The notes beneath the pieces were generated by a model, which saw only the letters and a list, made by a program, of their open reading frames with translations, was not told the origin of the DNA and did no database searches. Positions 59,458 through 64,000 of a stretch of DNA of 64,000 nucleotides are shown here, piece after piece. This DNA is from JAXGPX01 sp040766745 (GTDB lineage Bacteria > Bacillota > Sulfobacillia > Fermentithermobacillales > Fermentithermobacillaceae): the NCBI GenBank assembly GCA_040766745.1, contig JAXGPX010000002.1, forward strand, positions 310,001 through 374,000, written 5' to 3'. The position numbers were made by a program, and so were the translations under genes. The first letter of the stretch is position 1; each line of letters begins with the position of its first letter.

Positions 59458-61377
59458 TTGAAAGAGATTGAAGAAAGCAAGCAATTATATACCGCCCAGC
59501 AGATTCAAGTGTTGGAAGGGCTTGAACCTGTTCGCAAGCGCCCGGGTATGTATATAGGTTCAACATCTGAAAGAGGGCTTCACCATATATTATTTGAAGT
59601 AGTCGATAACAGCGTAGATGAATCCCTTAATGGATATTGTGACCGCATAGATGTTGTTCTAAAGGCTGACGGGTCAGCGTCTTGCGAAGACAACGGAAGG
59701 GGAATACCTGTAGGAATCCACCCCAAACTTGGAATCTCCGCTGTTGAAGTCGCTCTTACCAAACTGCACGCCGGGTCTAAGTTCGGAACAGGCGGTTACA
59801 AAGTATCTGGCGGACTTCACGGTGTGGGCGTATCTGTAGTTAACGCACTGTCCGAGTGGCTTGAAGTTACGGTCAAACAAGACGGTGGCGAGTTCTACGC
59901 GAAGTTTGAGCGTGGCAAGACAGTAATACCCTTGAAGCGAGTTGGCAATACCCGTAAAACAGGAACGTACGTGAGATTTATGCCAGACGCTGAAATCTTC
60001 GACACTGTTGAGTTCAGTTTTGACACAGTGGCCCAGCGCCTAAGAGAGCTGGCCTACCTTAACAGCGGGCTGGAAATGAACCTTCACGAAGAACGCACAG
60101 ACAAGCGGGTTCAGTACAAGTTTGACGGAGGCCTCATTGAATTTGTAAAGGCCTTAAACAAGAATAAGGACGTATTGCATCCTGAGCCCGTTTATGGAAA
60201 AGCTTCCAGGGAAGACATTGAGCTAGAGTTTGCCTTTCAATATAACGACAGTTATATAGAGAACGTTCAGTCTTTTGCCAATACCATAAGGACCCACGAA
60301 GGCGGAACCCATGAGTCAGGCTTCAAGACCGCATTGACCCGGATTATGAACGACCTTGGCCGAAAGTCCGGAGCGCTTAAAGAAAACGATGCAAACCTTA
60401 CCGGTGAAGACATTCGCGAAGGAATAGCCGCCGTTTTGCATGTGAAAATCCGAGATCCCCAGTTTGAAGGCCAGACAAAGACGAAACTGGGAAACTCTGA
60501 GGTTGCAGGGGCAGTTCAAACCCTTGTTACAGAGTTTCTGACTGACTACTTTGACCATCATCCGAATTTGGTTAAAATCATCGTCCAGAAGGCAGTAGTA
60601 GCTGCCAGAGCCAGAGAAGCTGCCAGGCAGGCAAGGGAGCTTACAAAACGTAAAGGGGCCCTTGATATTACGTCTTTGCCCGGCAAACTTACTGACTGCA
60701 CATCAAGGGATCCGTCTGAATGTGAGCTGTTCCTGGTTGAGGGTGATTCAGCAGGAGGCTCGGCCAAACAAGCCAGAGACCGGCGTTTTCAAGCGATCCT
60801 GCCCCTTCGCGGAAAGATACTTAACGTAGAAAAAGCAAGGCCTGACAGGGCTCTTAGCCAGGAAGAAATCCGTTCCCTTATTACTGCCATTGGGACTGGG
60901 TTCAGCGAGGATTTTGATATCACAAAAGCAAGGTATCACCGTATTATTATCATGACTGACGCCGACGTAGACGGAAGCCATATCAGGACTTTGCTTCTAA
61001 CGTTCTTTTTCAGATATATGCCCGGCATTATAGAAGAAGGTTATCTCTACATTGCTGAACCGCCCCTTTACCTGGTTAAGAGGGGAAGGTCAGAAGTTTA
61101 CCTGTATTCAGATGAGGAACTTGAGGAACACCTTTCGGGGCTTCGAGGAGCCAATTACAGCATTCAGAGATACAAAGGCCTAGGTGAAATGGATGCTCAC
61201 CAGCTTTGGGATACGACAATGGATCCCGAGACTCGGACACTTCGAAAGGTTAAGGTCGTAGACGCCATGATAGCCGATGAGATATTTACGGTTCTTATGG
61301 GGAGCAAGGTAGAGCCCAGGCGGCAGTTTATCGAAGAAAACGCTCACCTGGTTAAAAACCTTGACACCATAGGATAG
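59458..61377 (+). CDS. gyrB: DNA gyrase subunit B
   Basis: The 639-residue ATPase subunit of gyrase. Segments include RKRPGMYIGSTSERGLHH and EDNGRGIPVG (GHKL ATPase), and the Toprim motifs EGDSAGGSAKQ and TDADVDGSHIRTLLL. TTG 59458 is preferred, with GAGGTGG six bases upstream; the in-frame GTG at 59443 would overlap that site. Confidence 0.98.
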   Translation: MKEIEESKQLYTAQQIQVLEGLEPVRKRPGMYIGSTSERGLHHILFEVVDNSVDESLNGYCDRIDVVLKADGSASCEDNGRGIPVGIHPKLGISAVEVALTKLHAGSKFGTGGYKVSGGLHGVGVSVVNALSEWLEVTVKQDGGEFYAKFERGKTVIPLKRVGNTRKTGTYVRFMPDAEIFDTVEFSFDTVAQRLRELAYLNSGLEMNLHEERTDKRVQYKFDGGLIEFVKALNKNKDVLHPEPVYGKASREDIELEFAFQYNDSYIENVQSFANTIRTHEGGTHESGFKTALTRIMNDLGRKSGALKENDANLTGEDIREGIAAVLHVKIRDPQFEGQTKTKLGNSEVAGAVQTLVTEFLTDYFDHHPNLVKIIVQKAVVAARAREAARQARELTKRKGALDITSLPGKLTDCTSRDPSECELFLVEGDSAGGSAKQARDRRFQAILPLRGKILNVEKARPDRALSQEEIRSLITAIGTGFSEDFDITKARYHRIIIMTDADVDGSHIRTLLLTFFFRYMPGIIEEGYLYIAEPPLYLVKRGRSEVYLYSDEELEEHLSGLRGANYSIQRYKGLGEMDAHQLWDTTMDPETRTLRKVKVVDAMIADEIFTVLMGSKVEPRRQFIEENAHLVKNLDTIG

Positions 61378-61394
61378 GGAAAGGGGCTTTACGC

Positions 61395-63827
61395 ATGACA
61401 GATATCGCTCGGAGGTTGGTTTCAACACCTATAGAAGAAGAAATGAAACGGTCTTACATCGACTACTCCATGAGTGTAATTGTTTCCCGCGCCCTGCCCG
61501 ATGTGCGTGACGGCCTGAAACCCGTTCAGAGAAGAATTATCTACTCAATGGATGAGTTAGGGGTAAGGCATGATAAGCCGCATAAGAAATCTGCAAGGCT
61601 TGTTGGCGAGGCCATGGGAAAGTACCATCCCCACGGAGACTCGGCCATATATGATGCCCTGGTTAGGATGGCACAGCCATTCAATATGAGATATCCCCTT
61701 GTTGACGGCCACGGAAACTTTGGGTCGGTTGACGGAGACTCACCGGCGGCCATGCGGTACACAGAGGCGAGATTAACAGCTATTGCAGAAGAACTTCTTG
61801 TAGATCTGGATAAAGAAACCGTAGATTTTGTGCCAAACTTTGATGACAGCCTGAAGGAACCTGCTGTTCTCCCTTCAAGAATCCCTAATCTTATGGTTAA
61901 CGGGTCTGCCGGAATTGCCGTTGGCATGGCTACAAATATCCCGCCCCATAACCTTGGAGAAACAGTAGATGCACTAATTGCGCTTATAGATAATCCGGAA
62001 CTAGGGCCTTTGGACCTTATGGAGTACATTAAAGCCCCTGACTTTCCTACAGGCGGCCTAATAGTGGGGTTGGGCCCTGTGAGATCTTTGTACACTACCG
62101 GTAGGGGAGTAATGAAACTCAGGGCTAAGACCAGGATTGAACGAGACAAGAAAAACGGCAAGCAGTGGATTGTTGTTGATGAGCTTCCTTACCAGGTCAA
62201 CAAAGCCCGGCTTATTGAGAACATAGCAGATTTGGTAAGAGACAAGAAGATTCAGGGTGTAACAGACTTAAGAGATGAGAGTGACAAGAGCGGCCTCAGA
62301 GTCGTTATAGAGGTGCGGAAGGATGTAGAAGCCAAGGTTGTTCTTAACCAGCTTTTCAAGCATACAACCTTGGAAACAAGCTTTGGAGGCATAATGCTAG
62401 CCCTGGTTAACGGGCGGCCTGAGGTGCTTGATTTAAGGGCCATGCTTTCACACTACATCTCCCACAGGGAAGAGGTAGTTACCAGAAGGACCAGATACGA
62501 GCTGAGGAAGGCCGAAGAAAGGGCTCACATTCTTGCGGGCCTTGAGATTGCCCTTGCCAACCTTGATGAAGTAATCGCCATAATCAGAAGTTCCCAAAAC
62601 GGCGAAGAAGCCCGTAACAGGCTCATGGAGAGGTTTGTTCTTGACGAGATACAGGCAAAAGCCATTCTGGATATGAGGCTTGAGCGGCTTACCGGCCTTG
62701 AGAGAGACAAGATCATCGAAGAACGCAGGGCTTTGCTGAAGGAAATTGAGTACCTAAGGGCGGTCCTCGGTTCAGAAAAGATGATTCTTGGCATAGTTAA
62801 GAAGGAACTGGAGGATGTGAAAAAGAAATATGCAGACCCACGGCGTACTCGCATCCTGGCCAAGGCCGAAGAGATTTCGGAAGAGGAACTTATTATAGAG
62901 CAGGAAGTTTCGGTGATTTTGACAGGCATGGGGTATATCAAGAGAATGCCCCTAAACATATACCGGAGCCAGAGAAGAGGCGGGCTGGGCGCTACAGCCA
63001 TGCAGACCAGGGACGAGGACTGGGTGGAAAAGGTTGTATCCACTACGACCCGTGAATCCTTGCTGCTGTTTACTTCCCATGGAAAAGCCTACTGGCTAAA
63101 GGTTTTTGAGATACCTGAAGCTGGAAAACAGGCAAAGGGGCACCTGATGTCCAGGCTAATTGCCCTTGATAAGGGCGAAAGGGTCACTGCACTTATACCT
63201 GTCCCTGCAAAGCCGGAGACGGCAGGAGACTTGTTCTTCGTAACCAAGCAGGGAATGTGCAAGAGGACTCCGTTCTCTGAATACTTAACACAGAGAAAAA
63301 CGGGACTCAGGGCCATAAATCTTAGGACAGGAGATTCGCTGATTCTCGCCCGCCTGGCGCAAGACGGTGATGAGGTACTTATCGGTACTTCATTCGGTAA
63401 GGCCTTAAGAATGAAAGTAGATGATGTTAGGACTATGGGCCGGACTGCCACCGGTGTGATTGGAATAAGGCTTGCCAAGGGCGACTACGTTGTCGGGGCC
63501 GATCCGGTTACGCCTGACGCAAAAGTGCTATTGGTGAGTGAATACGGATACGGCAAGATAACAAAAGTCGGCGGTTTTCCTCTTCAGGGAAGGGGAGGAA
63601 AAGGAGTCATTGCCCTCAAGGTTTCAGAAAAGAGCGGGCCTCTGGCTATTATGCGATTGGTTTCGCCCCAAGATGAAGAGGCTTTGCTCATTACTGCAGA
63701 GGGAGTGGCAATAAGGATAGACTTGTCTGAGATCAAAGTAGCCCGCAGGGCCACTTTGGGCGTTAGGCTTATGAAAATCGAGCCTAACGACAGGCTATCG
63801 GCTTGCAGCATTCTTGAAGGAGAATAA
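61395..63827 (+). CDS. gyrA: DNA gyrase subunit A
   Basis: The 810-residue cleavage subunit. The quinolone-resistance region reads KYHPHGDSAIYDALVRMAQ with wild-type-like Ser, the active-site Tyr is in AAMRYTEARL, and the C-terminal beta-pinwheel carries the GyrA box (QRRGGLG). ATG 61395 is 17 bases after gyrB, forming an operon. Confidence 0.98.
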   Translation: MTDIARRLVSTPIEEEMKRSYIDYSMSVIVSRALPDVRDGLKPVQRRIIYSMDELGVRHDKPHKKSARLVGEAMGKYHPHGDSAIYDALVRMAQPFNMRYPLVDGHGNFGSVDGDSPAAMRYTEARLTAIAEELLVDLDKETVDFVPNFDDSLKEPAVLPSRIPNLMVNGSAGIAVGMATNIPPHNLGETVDALIALIDNPELGPLDLMEYIKAPDFPTGGLIVGLGPVRSLYTTGRGVMKLRAKTRIERDKKNGKQWIVVDELPYQVNKARLIENIADLVRDKKIQGVTDLRDESDKSGLRVVIEVRKDVEAKVVLNQLFKHTTLETSFGGIMLALVNGRPEVLDLRAMLSHYISHREEVVTRRTRYELRKAEERAHILAGLEIALANLDEVIAIIRSSQNGEEARNRLMERFVLDEIQAKAILDMRLERLTGLERDKIIEERRALLKEIEYLRAVLGSEKMILGIVKKELEDVKKKYADPRRTRILAKAEEISEEELIIEQEVSVILTGMGYIKRMPLNIYRSQRRGGLGATAMQTRDEDWVEKVVSTTTRESLLLFTSHGKAYWLKVFEIPEAGKQAKGHLMSRLIALDKGERVTALIPVPAKPETAGDLFFVTKQGMCKRTPFSEYLTQRKTGLRAINLRTGDSLILARLAQDGDEVLIGTSFGKALRMKVDDVRTMGRTATGVIGIRLAKGDYVVGADPVTPDAKVLLVSEYGYGKITKVGGFPLQGRGGKGVIALKVSEKSGPLAIMRLVSPQDEEALLITAEGVAIRIDLSEIKVARRATLGVRLMKIEPNDRLSACSILEGE

Positions 63828-63829
63828 GA

Positions 63830-64000
63830 ATGCCTGCAGGGTTTCAGATTGTTGATCATGTTGCAGATGTACGAGTACGGGCGTGGGGGACCTGCTTCCA
63901 GGAGGCCTTTTCTGAAATTACAAAAGGCATGTGGTTTCTCATGTTTGGCGGAAGCAGTATCCCCGCCCTGGATAAATGGAGTGTTGAGGTAAGAGGCATT
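63830..64000 (+). CDS. Archease family protein, N-terminal part (cut by window edge)
   Basis: The visible 57 residues (MPAGFQIVDHVADVRVRAWG, then CFQEAFSEITKGMW) match the start of archease, where the DHTADV motif is here DHVADV. Archease activates the RNA ligase RtcB in tRNA or RNA repair. ATG 63830 is three bases after the gyrA stop, so it is in the gyrase operon. The rest lies beyond the window, and RtcB is not visible. Confidence 0.8.
   Translation, partial: MPAGFQIVDHVADVRVRAWGTCFQEAFSEITKGMWFLMFGGSSIPALDKWSVEVRGI

Noticed and set aside
1..64000. CRISPR arrays, insertion sequences, prophage or integrated elements
   Set aside because: No regularly spaced repeats, transposase, integrase or phage genes were seen; gene content is core and syntenic throughout.

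Overview
This window spans the replication origin of a low-to-mid GC, spore-forming, anaerobic member of the Bacillota (Clostridia-like). Four things support that placement. The origin has the order rpmH-rnpA-yidD-yidC-jag / oriC / dnaA-dnaN-recF-gyrB-gyrA. Sporulation-linked genes are present (bofA, yyaC, a BofA/YaaL/RecR block). The signal recognition particle RNA is the large form with an Alu domain, next to dnaX. There is also a SCIFF peptide with its radical-SAM maturase, a pair typical of Clostridia. I cannot name the genus. Almost everything left of oriC is on the minus strand and everything right of it is on the plus strand, so genes run with replication apart from four head-on genes (9898, 15199, 23801, 40915).

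Layout. Positions 1-1647 hold the start of pyrG and rpoE (RNA polymerase delta). Positions 1711-9481 are a minus-strand operon for lysine fermentation: kdd, kamA, a P-loop protein, a MutS-like ATPase, kamD and kamE. It is preceded by a clear sigma-54 promoter (9578-9593) and a perfect 20-bp palindrome (9702-9721), and is divergent from a PAS/AAA+/Fis sigma-54 activator (9898-11388). Together these form a self-contained regulated module. Next come argS, speB and speE, a class A penicillin-binding protein, an HtrA protease, murA, an M23/G5/LysM endopeptidase, the SCIFF pair, and a second LysM/M23 protein. Positions 25083-31660 hold bofA-yaaL-recR-ybaB-dnaX, the SRP RNA, six tRNA genes (all four serine isoacceptors, plus Arg-CCU and Arg-ACG) around tadA, and a flavoprotein.

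Positions 31672-37676 form the rpsF-ssb-rpsR-yybS-rplI-lonC-dnaB operon. Positions 37813-43874 hold a DUF951 protein, a little-known group of membrane proteins (CvpA-like, small membrane protein, membrane-anchored beta-propeller, TPR), ykuS, yyaC, a phosphoribosyltransferase, and a bactofilin paired with an M23 peptidase. Positions 44010-54007 hold alr, a perfect parS site, parB-parA, a Noc-like protein, rsmG-mnmG-mnmE and jag-yidC-yidD-rnpA-rpmH. The origin has DnaA boxes on both sides of dnaA and a DnaA-trio-like unwinding element just before dnaN. The window ends in an archease gene cut by the right edge.

The most unusual points are: the sigma-54 control of the lysine operon; two accessory genes of that operon without a normal start codon; a Noc-like protein whose two CTP-binding motifs are both lost although the neighbouring ParB keeps them; an arginyl-tRNA synthetase with a rewritten HIGH motif; very heavy use of TTG starts, including in dnaB, gyrB, recF, dnaX and ssb; and a short GGGGACGGTTC repeat that has become the C-terminus of a flavoprotein. 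No insertion sequence, prophage, CRISPR array or rRNA operon was seen.
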